Assembly (NCBI GenBank): GCA_028818795.1
Contig: JAPPND010000104.1
Coordinates: 1 to 45,583 of the forward strand
Origin: Gammaproteobacteria bacterium
Lineage (GTDB): Bacteria > Pseudomonadota > Gammaproteobacteria > Pseudomonadales > Azotimanducaceae
Direction of reading: 5' to 3'
Length of the DNA stretch: 45,583 nt
A model generated the notes under the pieces. It had not been told where the DNA came from, searched no databases, and saw nothing but the letters and a program-made list of their open reading frames with translations. The position numbers were made by a program, and so were the translations under genes. Numbering within the stretch: position 1 is the first letter of the stretch; each line of letters opens with the position of its first letter. Below are positions 7,941-14,723 of the stretch, one piece after another.

Positions 7941-8732
7941 TTGCTCGACGAATCCCGTCGCGACCTCTACCAACAACCTGCTTCGTTCATGAAGCACCTC
8001 AAGCAGCCCATCGCCCGGCGCGCCAACCTCGAGGACGACTGCACCGGGCACTTCTTCGAGCAGCGCTTCTACTCGGGCGCGCTCTTGACCGAGGAGGCGC
8101 TGATCGCCGCCATGGCGTACGTCGACCTCAACCCGGTGCGGGCGGAACTGGCCGGGCGCATCGAGGACATCCGCGACACGTCCATTCGCGAGCGCCTGCA
8201 GGTGAACAGCGCCGAGGCGCTGGCCGACTACCTGCGGCCGGTCGTGTCCGGCCTCGACGGGTGGTCCGCGCCCGCCGAATCGCCCCCGCGCACAGTCGTC
8301 GCGGTCGAGGCGCGGGTCGACGGCGAAACGGTGACGTTCGATCTGGCGGACGTCGCATCAGAGAGCCCGTCCGAAGGCGACCGGGAGGGGGCCGGGCATG
8401 AGGATTCCCGCCCTGTCGGGACCGAAGCGCCCGAAGCGGAATCCTCCGAGGAGTCATCCGGCCCCGAACCGGGCCCGGACGACGCGGAGCCCGGACGTCC
8501 GCGCCGGCGGCCGCGTCCCCACCTCACCCTGGCCGAGTACGTCGACCTGGTGCGGGCCATGGCGGAGGCGGACGCCGGGCGGCCGGCGGACCGTCCCGAC
8601 GGGGTGAGCCGGTGGCTGGCCCGGACGACGGTGCTCCGCAAGCGGCAGCGCGCCTTCGGCGACGGGCCGGCGCTGCGGCGATGGCTTGCCGACCGGACCA
8701 TGCAGTTCCGGGAGACGCCCCTGCCCGCCTGA
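7941..8732 (+). pseudogene. 5'-truncated REP-associated-type transposase (Transposase_17)
   Basis: The frame starts abruptly in the middle of a known family. ESRRDLYQQPASFMKHLKQP, then the ARRANLEDDCTGHFFEQRFY and AAMAYVDLNPVRAEL segments, are the C-terminal half of IS200/RAYT-like transposases. The N-terminal part with the HUH metal motif is absent, and sequence upstream of about 7941 turns AT-rich and unrelated. The remaining 263 residues include an acidic, Pro-rich linker (about 130-190) and a basic tail with a further helical domain. There is no credible ribosome site, so the gene is probably dead. RAYT enzymes act on REP palindromes; repeats of that kind lie downstream at 8898-9275. Confidence 0.65.
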
Positions 8733-8897
8733 GGCCGGGGCGGCCCGGCCCCGTGGTCGCCGCGCGCCGAACCCATCGGCCACCCCTTCGGAACTCGGGA
8801 AAAGGACGCTCGCGGTCGCGGGCAACGTCCTTCCGTCCCGCTCCGGTGCCCGGCCAGGGCAATGACGACCTGCGGCTCGACGGGCCAGCCGTGCCTC

Positions 8898-9275
8898 GTG
8901 TCCCGGATTCCTCGTGTAGGACGGATTCGCGTGTGTCCCGGACTCCTACCGCGTGTGTCCCGGACTCCTACCGGGCAACGTCCTTCGCGTCCCGTGCCAA
9001 CCTGCGCTAGGCGGGCCAGCGCCTGTTTCCGAACGCCCGTGTCGGCCCAAGCCGAGTGGTTGGAGGCAGCCGTCCCGCAGCCGCGCGCGACCGCCAACGC
9101 GTATTGTTCCCATCTCCTGCTGGCCGCCTGTGCCTTCCGGCGGGCCCCGTGTAGGACGGATTCGCGTGTGTCCCGGGCTCCTTCACGTTCCGGCGGGCCC
9201 CGTGTAGGACGGATTCGCGTGTGTCCCGGGCTCCTTCAATTCGCGTGTGTCCCGGACTCCTCCCCTTCCCGGACT
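8898..9275. repeat. Array of degenerate GTGTCCCGGACTCC direct repeats
   Basis: A 29-bp core (starts CGTGTAGGACGGATTCGC, ends GTCCCGG) occurs identically at 8913-8941, 9148-9176 and 9201-9229. The last two belong to a perfect 51-bp unit repeated in tandem (9135-9185 and 9188-9238, period 53). Shorter copies of GTGTCCCGG(A/G)(C/T)TCCT start at 8898, 8933 and 8955 and near 9246. The array follows directly on a REP-type transposase remnant, which fits repeats mobilised by that family. There are no CRISPR-like spacers. Confidence 0.7.
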
Positions 9276-9419
9276 CCTCCCCTACCGTTGAACACCCGCG
9301 CCCGGAGAAAACCCTTACGCCCCCAAGGGCGGGCACATGAAGAAGAGGCACTCCCCTCTAACCATGTGACACATCGCGCTGGCCTTCTCTAATTGTTGAC
9401 GGTACTTCGGATGCGAGCC

Positions 9420-9566
9420 CTACTGCTCGTGGGCCGCCCACACGCAATAGTCAAAAATACCTTCGCATATGTCCTCGCAGGGGATCATCTCCGGGTCGTC
9501 ATCGTTTGGTAACGGTACTAAACCTAGAGCGCAAAAAACGCCGATGAACACAGCCGCAGGCTTCAT
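9420..9566 (-). CDS. Small secreted or membrane-anchored peptide
   Basis: A 48-aa frame beginning MKPAAVFIGVFCALGLVPLP, a hydrophobic N-terminus like a short signal peptide. An acidic, cysteine-bearing tail follows (Cys30, Cys34, Cys41). AAGGGG lies about 5 bases before the ATG. The ATG overlaps the stop of the preceding gene as ATGA, indicating translational coupling. No family recognised. It is the last of three coupled genes. Confidence 0.5.
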   Translation of the reverse strand: MKPAAVFIGVFCALGLVPLPNDDDPEMIPCEDICEGIFDYCVWAAHEQ

Positions 9567-9784
9567 TCCGCCCCTTCCGAGGGTCGTCGCAATGTGCGCC
9601 TGCGTAACATCCGGAATATCGCCACTCCGGAAACGACGAAAACTATCAGCACCACAGCCCCCGTCGCATCCGTCGCGTCTGCGCCCCAAACCGCAACGAG
9701 GGCACCTCCTGCGACGCCACTGAAGATGCCCGAAACGAATAGCGCCGCTATCAGCGCCCCCGCTCCCGCATTAAAAGCGTTCAT
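9563..9784 (-). CDS. Small two-helix membrane protein
   Basis: A 73-aa frame with hydrophobic segments at about 9-33 (GALIAALFVSGIFSGVAGGA) and 42-58 (GAVVLIVFVVSGVAIF), then a basic tail (RMLRRRTLRR). Its ATG shares one base with the stop of the upstream secreted-protein gene (TAATG), and its own TGA overlaps the next start (ATGA). The coupling on both sides supports real expression as one operon. Composition fits a membrane subunit or holin-like protein, but no family is recognised. Confidence 0.55.
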   Translation of the reverse strand: MNAFNAGAGALIAALFVSGIFSGVAGGALVAVWGADATDATGAVVLIVFVVSGVAIFRMLRRRTLRRPSEGAE

Positions 9785-10197
9785 TAGTCGTCGTCCTCCT
9801 CCTCAGGGTCGTTCGTAAAGTGCCCAGGTATTAGAGGTGGGTTGAAATCCCAGGTGCCTTTGCACCAGTCGATTTCGAGGAGCCACAAGTCCAAGGTGCA
9901 GAGGTCCCACACCCACCGGACTGGGACGGGTTCCCAATCCCCCGTGGTGGCGTCCCAGTATTGGAGGACTCTCGTTTCGCTCAATCGGTAACGACTCTCA
10001 GGATGTCCCGCGTCACCTGGGCGTATCGATTCATACCTGTTGAAATACTCACCCGTCCATTTGTCGTAACAATACCCGGAACGATTGTCTTCTTCGTAGC
10101 GATCCCCCGGCGGGCAGACTGCGTATGCCTTCAAGGCAAGCCCACACGAGAGCACAACCAAAGCCTTCACGGCCACCTGTAGATGTCTGAGTCCCAT
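9784..10197 (-). CDS. Secreted hypothetical protein, Trp/Cys-rich
   Basis: A 137-aa protein starting MGLRHLQVAVKALVVLSCGL, with a Sec-type signal peptide probably cleaved after KAYA (about residue 26). GGGGGAGG lies 6 bases before the ATG, which decides this start over the longer open frame. The mature part is rich in Trp, Tyr and acidic residues, has several Cys (including CPPGD, SGYCYD, WDLC and DWCKG) and ends in an acidic tail (EEEDDD). No known family. It leads a three-gene coupled cluster. A recombination-site-like palindrome sits 78-101 bases upstream of its start, between it and the divergent recombinase gene. Confidence 0.6.
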   Translation of the reverse strand: MGLRHLQVAVKALVVLSCGLALKAYAVCPPGDRYEEDNRSGYCYDKWTGEYFNRYESIRPGDAGHPESRYRLSETRVLQYWDATTGDWEPVPVRWVWDLCTLDLWLLEIDWCKGTWDFNPPLIPGHFTNDPEEEDDD

Positions 10198-10274
10198 TGT
10201 GGTCCTCCCCCTAAGCTTAGTCAACAAACCCCGGACGCCGCGGCTCGCTGGCCGAGTACCGGGCTGTGGTTCAA

Positions 10275-10298
10275 TTCGCATAACTCGCGTTATCCGAA
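10275..10298. other. dif-like recombination site, left copy
   Basis: TTCGCATAAC-TCGC-GTTATCCGAA is an inverted repeat with one mismatch in its 10-bp arms. Read as a Xer-type site it is ATAA, a 6-bp spacer CTCGCG, then TTAT; the CGCATAA arm resembles Xer binding arms. It lies 24 bases upstream of the recombinase start at 10322. The counterpart is at 11459-11482 in opposite orientation. Not experimentally known. Confidence 0.5.
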
Positions 10299-10321
10299 GC
10301 ACCGAAGTGGAGACACCCCAA

Positions 10322-11389
10322 ATGAGAGCCATGTCACGACGCCTGCACCGCCTTCCCGAACCCGTCCCGCCCGCCGAACGCCCGGTCGCCGTGGTCTTCG
10401 TCCTTGCCGAAGCGACCCGAACGCCCGAAGCCGACCGGTCGCCGGAGGCCGAGGCGAAGTCCGACAAGGTCCTGCCGCACCTGGACTTCGACCTGGCGGT
10501 CCGCCTGTTCGACGATCTGCCGTCCGGGAACACCCGCAAGGCGTACGCCGGCGCGCTCCGGCGCTACGAGTCGTGGCTCGACGGACGGCCGCCCACCGAC
10601 CGCGTGCTCGTGGAGTACCTCGGCGTGCTCTACGACAGGGGCCTGGCGCCCCAGAGCGGCGTGACGACGGTGGCCGCCGTAAAACGCGCCGCCCTGGAGT
10701 CGGCCCGGGACGGATACGAAATCGCCGAGCCTCCCGCAGGACCCCTGACGGCGCGGCGGCTGGAGCGGTTCCGCCGCGAGGGCGCCGGGCGGGGACGCGG
10801 CCAGGCCGGCCCGCTGCGCTGGGAGGACACCGACGAGATGTGCAAATGCGCCGAGGCCGACGACCACCCCCGCGGGATCCGCGACGCGGCGCTCCTCGGC
10901 GTGATCTCCAGCGCGCTGCTGCGCATCGCCGAGGCGTCGGCGCTGGACGCCGGGGACGTGTCGTTCCAGGAGGACGGCTCGGCGCACATCGACATCCGCC
11001 GCAGCAAGACGGACCAGCACGGGGACGGCGAGGTGGGCTACGTTGCCCGAGCGGCGGCGGCGCGGCTGCGAGAATGGATGGACACCGCCGGGATCGAATC
11101 CGGGCCGCTGTTCCGCCCGGTGCCCGGCCACCGCATCGGGGAGACGCGGTTGGGCGCGGCGGCGATCTGCGCCGTCATCAAGCGCCGGGCGAAGCAGGCC
11201 GGCATCACGCGGCCGGTGTCCGGGCACTCGCTGCGCGTCGGCGCGGCGCAGTCGCTGGTCGAGAAGGGGGCGTCGCTGGTGGACCTGCAGGTCGCCGGCC
11301 GCTGGAAGTCGCCGTCGATGCCGGCCTACTACGTGCGCAACCAGGAGGCGTCCCGGGGCGCGGTGGCGCGGCTGCGGGGCGGTGCCTAG
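10322..11389 (+). CDS. Tyrosine recombinase (XerC/D-like) between inverted sites
   Basis: A 355-aa recombinase. The ATG at 10322 is preceded by GTGGAGAC and is preferred over the longer open frame. A SAM-like N-terminal domain covers about 50-140 (PSGNTRKAYAGALRRYESWL). The catalytic core has Arg201 (LLRIAEASAL), Lys229 (RRSKTDQHG), His302-x-x-Arg305 (SGHSLRVGAAQ), Trp328 in place of the second His (GRWKS) and Tyr336/337 (PAYYVRN). Palindromes with an identical 6-bp spacer flank the gene in inverted orientation, so it may invert its own segment or mark a small mobile module. Its divergent neighbour is a secreted-protein operon. Confidence 0.9.
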   Translation: MRAMSRRLHRLPEPVPPAERPVAVVFVLAEATRTPEADRSPEAEAKSDKVLPHLDFDLAVRLFDDLPSGNTRKAYAGALRRYESWLDGRPPTDRVLVEYLGVLYDRGLAPQSGVTTVAAVKRAALESARDGYEIAEPPAGPLTARRLERFRREGAGRGRGQAGPLRWEDTDEMCKCAEADDHPRGIRDAALLGVISSALLRIAEASALDAGDVSFQEDGSAHIDIRRSKTDQHGDGEVGYVARAAAARLREWMDTAGIESGPLFRPVPGHRIGETRLGAAAICAVIKRRAKQAGITRPVSGHSLRVGAAQSLVEKGASLVDLQVAGRWKSPSMPAYYVRNQEASRGAVARLRGGA

Positions 11390-11734
11390 GCAGCGGACGA
11401 GAACAACGAGAAGAAAGTTGCAGAAAGCGCTTGCAATACGTGAAACGGTGGTGATAACGTCGAATAACGCGAGTTATTCGACTATTTTGTTGGAAAACAC
11501 GCGGACAGATGGACCTAATCCATCTGCCTCTTCGCACAACCCGGAAACTACTGTGATGCCGCCGTAACGCGTTCTTCTGGGAGCAGCGCATGGCATTCGT
11601 TGTGTGCGGTCGCATGGCGCTTGACGCGACTCGACCGGGGTCACGCGGCGCACTCTGTGCGGACGGGAACTCCCTTCGTGCGCGTCAGCGCCGCTCGGGC
11701 GGGGGCGCGCCCCTCGGGCGCGATAGCCCCGCCC
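11390..11734. other. Gene-free stretch between recombinase and VWA gene
   Basis: It contains the right recombination-like palindrome (11459-11482) and, next to the VWA stop, a GC-rich stretch at 11701-11737 ending in GCCCCGCCCCTAC. That stretch resembles a diverged copy of the GGGACGGG-type palindromes found at 13822 and 44396. No protein or RNA gene is recognised. Confidence 0.45.
11459..11482. other. dif-like recombination site, right copy
   Basis: GTCGAATAAC-GCGA-GTTATTCGAC is a perfect inverted repeat with 10-bp arms. The inner ATAA-CGCGAG-TTAT is the reverse complement of the left copy's ATAA-CTCGCG-TTAT, so the two sites are inverted relative to each other around the recombinase gene. 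It begins 70 bases after the recombinase stop. Confidence 0.5.
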
Positions 11735-12892
11735 CTACTTCGACAGGTAGCCCATGCCGCCTTCGAGTCCGCTGATCGTCAGCGGGTACATCTGGTCGTC
11801 CACCAGTTCTCGGGTCATGGCGACCGAGGTCGAGTAGTCCCAGGTCTCGCGCGGGGTCGGGTTGATCCAGACCAGCTTGTCGTAGGAATCCATGAAGCGG
11901 CTCATCCACAACGCGCCCGGCTCGTCGTTCCAGTGCTCGACGCTGCCCCCGGCATGGGTGATTTCGTAGGGCGCCATGGTGGCGTCGCCCACGAATACGA
12001 CCTTGTAGTCCCGGGCGTACTTGTTGAGCAGTTGCCAGGTCGGAATCCGCTCGTTCATCCGCCGGCGGTTGTCCTTCCACACCGATTCGTAGATGAAGTT
12101 GTGGAAGTAGTAGCTTTCCAGGTGCTTGAACTCGGTTCGCGTTGCCGAGAACAGCTCCTCGCAGATCCTGACGTGGGCATCCATCGAGCCGCCGATGTCG
12201 AGCAGCAGCAGAACCTTGACGGTGTTTCGACGCAGCGGGCGCATCTGGATGTCCAGCAAGCCGCCGTTGTCGGCGGTGGAGCGGACAGTGTTGTCCATGT
12301 CCAGCTCCTCCTCTTCGCCGGTTCGCGCGAACTTGCGCAGGCGCCGCAGGGCCATCTTGATGTTGCGGGTGCCGATCTCCACCGAGTCGTCCAGGTTCTT
12401 GTACTGGCGTTGATCCCAGACCTTCTTGGCTTTCTTCTTCTTGCCGCGGCCCGGCCCCCCGGGACCACCGCTGCCGGGTCGATCCGCGTTGCCTTGCTGG
12501 CCTTCCTGGTCCTCGCCGTTCTCCTCTTCCGCCTCTTCGCGGGCCTTGCGGAACGCCTCGATGAGCTTCTCCAATCCGCCGAGGGACTTGATTTGTTCCA
12601 ACTCCTCGGGCGTTAGTGCCCGCTCGAACTCCCGGCGCAGCCACTCGTCCGGGATGAGCGACTCCAACAGCCCGTGCAAATCCTCGAGGCCCTTGAAGTA
12701 GGCGCTGAAGGCGCGGTCGAACTTGTCGTAGTTCTTCTCGTCCTTGACCATGGCGGTGCGCGACAGCAGGTAGAAGTCATCGACGTTGCTGTACACCACG
12801 CGCTTGTCCAGGGCACCGATCAGGTCCATGAGCTCGCGGATCGTGACCGGCACCTTGTAGCGGCGCAGGGTCAGGAAGAAGTTGATCAACAC
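11735..12892 (-). CDS. VWA-domain (CoxE-like) protein
   Basis: A 385-aa protein pairing with the upstream MoxR-type ATPase. The N-terminal helical half includes LTLRRYKVPVTIRELMDLI. An acidic/Gly-rich linker and Lys-rich patch lie at about 118-158 (ending GRGKKKKAKK). The VWA domain begins near residue 225 with a MIDAS-like motif DIGGSMD at 232-238, where the usual DxSxS reads DxGGS. FVGDATMAPYE follows further on. The GTG start is 32 bp after the ATPase stop, implying an operon. MoxR/VWA pairs act as metal-insertion or protein-assembly chaperones in several systems; no specific client is encoded nearby. Confidence 0.88.
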   Translation of the reverse strand: MLINFFLTLRRYKVPVTIRELMDLIGALDKRVVYSNVDDFYLLSRTAMVKDEKNYDKFDRAFSAYFKGLEDLHGLLESLIPDEWLRREFERALTPEELEQIKSLGGLEKLIEAFRKAREEAEEENGEDQEGQQGNADRPGSGGPGGPGRGKKKKAKKVWDQRQYKNLDDSVEIGTRNIKMALRRLRKFARTGEEEELDMDNTVRSTADNGGLLDIQMRPLRRNTVKVLLLLDIGGSMDAHVRICEELFSATRTEFKHLESYYFHNFIYESVWKDNRRRMNERIPTWQLLNKYARDYKVVFVGDATMAPYEITHAGGSVEHWNDEPGALWMSRFMDSYDKLVWINPTPRETWDYSTSVAMTRELVDDQMYPLTISGLEGGMGYLSK

Positions 12893-12924
12893 CTAGATCG
12901 GCTCCCCGGTCGCTCCCTCGCCAC

Positions 12925-13773
12925 CTAGCCGCGCTGGTCGCGCCGGTTCATGAAGGCCAGCCGCTCCAGGAGATGGACATCCTGCTCGTTCTTCACGAGG
13001 GCGCCGTAGAGCGGCGGGATCGCCTTGGTGGTGTCGCGATTGGTCAGTATCTCGTCGGGGATGTCGTCGGCCATCAGGAGCTTCAGCCAGTCGATGAGCT
13101 CCGAGGTGGACGGCTTCTTCTTCAACCCCGGAACCTTGCGCACATCGAAGAAGATCTCCATCGCCTCCTTGACGAGATGCTGCTTGATGCTCGGGAAGTG
13201 GACTTCGACGATTTGCTCCATCGTCTCGCGGTCCGGAAAGTTGATGTAGTGGAAGAAGCAGCGTCGCAGGAAGGCGTCGGGCAGTTCCTTCTCGTTGTTC
13301 GAGGTGATGACCACGATGGGACGCTGCTTCGCGACGATGGTTTCGTTCAGTTCGTAGACGTAGAACTCCATCCGGTCGAGTTCCTGGAGCAGATCGTTCG
13401 GGAACTCGATGTCCGCCTTGTCGATCTCGTCGATCAGAAGCACGATCCGGTCCTCGGACTCGAACGCTTCCCAGAGCTTGCCCTTCTTGATGTAGTTGCG
13501 GATTTCCCCGACGCGGTCGTCGCCGAGTTGCGAGTCGCGCAGGCGCGACACGGCGTCGTATTCGTAGAGACCCTGCAAGGCCTTGGTCTGGGACTTGATA
13601 TGCCAGGTGATGAGGCGCAGATCCAGGGTCTTGGCGACCTCCTCGGCGAGCAGCGTCTTGCCGGTGCCGGGCTCCCCCTTGACCAGGAGCGGTCGCTCGA
13701 GCTTCACCGCAGCGTCCACGGCCATGGATAGCTCGTCGGTGGAGATATAGGTGTCGGTACTGTCGAAAATCAT
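12925..13773 (-). CDS. MoxR-family AAA+ ATPase
   Basis: A 282-aa AAA+ ATPase. The start at 13773 (MIFDSTDTYIST) has GGAAG about 6 bases upstream; the longer open frame adds only 20 unlikely residues. Walker A GEPGTGKT is at 33-40, Walker B is IVLLIDEIDKAD, and the sensor stretch is VVITSNNEKELPDAFLRRC. The MoxR-type lid lies in the C-terminal third. It probably remodels a partner together with the VWA protein encoded next. The 200 bp upstream holds two GC-rich palindromes (13802-13820, 13822-13848) and, further on, the divergent SOS promoter. Confidence 0.92.
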   Translation of the reverse strand: MIFDSTDTYISTDELSMAVDAAVKLERPLLVKGEPGTGKTLLAEEVAKTLDLRLITWHIKSQTKALQGLYEYDAVSRLRDSQLGDDRVGEIRNYIKKGKLWEAFESEDRIVLLIDEIDKADIEFPNDLLQELDRMEFYVYELNETIVAKQRPIVVITSNNEKELPDAFLRRCFFHYINFPDRETMEQIVEVHFPSIKQHLVKEAMEIFFDVRKVPGLKKKPSTSELIDWLKLLMADDIPDEILTNRDTTKAIPPLYGALVKNEQDVHLLERLAFMNRRDQRG

Positions 13774-13821
13774 TAAATCTTCCGCTGCTCCTGTGGGCTG
13801 CGCGCGCCCGAAGGGCGCGCC

Positions 13822-13848
13822 GGGACGGGACAAGCCCGTCCCCTACGG
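13822..13848. repeat. REP-like palindrome, copy 1
   Basis: GGGACGGG-ACAAG-CCCGTCCC followed by CTACGG is a perfect 8-bp stem. The full 27 bp recurs exactly, in reverse orientation, at 44396-44422, with a variant at 44458-44483. A second palindrome, GCGCGCCC-GAA-GGGCGCGC, lies next to it at 13802-13820. This intergenic position is typical of REP-type elements. Confidence 0.7.
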
Positions 13849-13919
13849 TCGTTATCTTGGCGGGAGGCGCGCAGGCAAAAGCGCTACTTTACCTGTTTCT
13901 CGGTGAGCTTGCGGAGCGC

Positions 13920-13948
13920 TTGATACTGTACGAAAGCACAGTTATCCT
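13920..13948 (+). promoter_or_regulatory. SOS-controlled promoter of the mutasome operon
   Basis: TTGATA (13920-13925) and TATCCT (13943-13948) are separated by exactly 17 bp and fit a sigma-70 promoter. The first LexA box fills the spacer, so repressor binding would block RNA polymerase. Inferred from sequence. Confidence 0.6.
13926..13941 (+). promoter_or_regulatory. LexA box 1 (CTGTACGAAAGCACAG)
   Basis: A perfect CTGT-N8-ACAG, the gammaproteobacterial LexA consensus. It sits 38 bases upstream of the imuA ATG inside the promoter spacer. Confidence 0.85.
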
Positions 13949-13957
13949 CGACAGTCC

Positions 13958-13973
13958 CTGTACATAAAGACAG
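13958..13973 (+). promoter_or_regulatory. LexA box 2 (CTGTACATAAAGACAG)
   Basis: A second perfect CTGT-N8-ACAG, 32 bp (about three helical turns) from box 1 and ending 6 bases before the ATG. It overlaps the expected transcription start and ribosome-binding region, suggesting tight or cooperative repression. Confidence 0.85.
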
Positions 13974-13979
13974 CATTCC

Positions 13980-14723
13980 ATGTTGCAGATTCCAGGCATT
14001 CGAGCGACCCAAAGCCGCCTTGGCACAGTGCCGAACCTGTGGCGGGCAAGTGAACTGGCCGGGCTTCACGGCGGCATCAAGGCCGACGGCATCGAGTCGG
14101 GGTTTCCGGCGCTCGATGAAGCACTGTTCGACCGAGGCTGGCCGCAAGGGGGGCTGGTCGAACTGCTCCTAGACGAACCCGGCGTTGGGGAGTTGAGCCT
14201 CCTCGGACCCGCACTGGCTTCTATTTCGACATCGGAAGAACGCCTGATCGCCTGGATCGCTCCGCCCTTCGTGCCCTATCCACCCGCCCTCGGTGCCGCC
14301 GGGATCGATGTCTCGAAGGTGCTGATGGTCCATCCGGACAACCACGCCGATGCGCTCTGGACATTCGAGCAGGTCTTGAAAACCGGTGCCTGCAGCGCCT
14401 TGCTGGGCTGGCTGGCCGAGCGCGAGTTGAAGTTCACCGAGATTCGACGCTTGCAGTTCGCCGCCCGCCAGGGCAGAACCTGGGCCAGTCTGTTCAGACC
14501 CGCGACCGCCGCGGCCAACGCGTCCCCCGCCGAACTCCGTTTGCGCTTGTGGCCGCGCCAGCGGGTCTCGCGTTCGGCGACCCGTCGTGGCGGGCTGCGA
14601 CTGGATCTCGTCAAGCGACGTGGCGGTTGGCCGCTGTCGGGTATCGAAATCGATTTCGACGCGGACTCTTCTCTACCCCGCCCCGCCCCCCCTATCCCGG
14701 ACGGCCGACCATGCTCTGGCTAG
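13980..14723 (+). CDS. imuA: Translesion synthesis protein ImuA (SulA/RecA-like)
   Basis: A 247-aa protein matching ImuA, the RecA/SulA-like accessory factor of the ImuA-ImuB-DnaE2 mutasome. Characteristic stretches are LWRASELAG near the N-terminus, GIESGFPALDEALFDRGWPQ with the following GLVELLLDEPGVGELSLLGPAL, and the basic C-terminal tail. It lies directly behind two LexA boxes, is first in the operon and overlaps imuB by 13 bases. ImuA is not itself a polymerase; it is thought to recruit or stabilise the complex at damaged templates. The ATG has a weak ribosome site, but no better start fits the promoter. Confidence 0.92.
   Translation: MLQIPGIRATQSRLGTVPNLWRASELAGLHGGIKADGIESGFPALDEALFDRGWPQGGLVELLLDEPGVGELSLLGPALASISTSEERLIAWIAPPFVPYPPALGAAGIDVSKVLMVHPDNHADALWTFEQVLKTGACSALLGWLAERELKFTEIRRLQFAARQGRTWASLFRPATAAANASPAELRLRLWPRQRVSRSATRRGGLRLDLVKRRGGWPLSGIEIDFDADSSLPRPAPPIPDGRPCSG

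Noticed and set aside
9135-9275. Possible CRISPR array
   Set aside because: The repeats are tandem with a 2-bp gap and only a few copies; there are no unique spacers of regular length and no cas genes.
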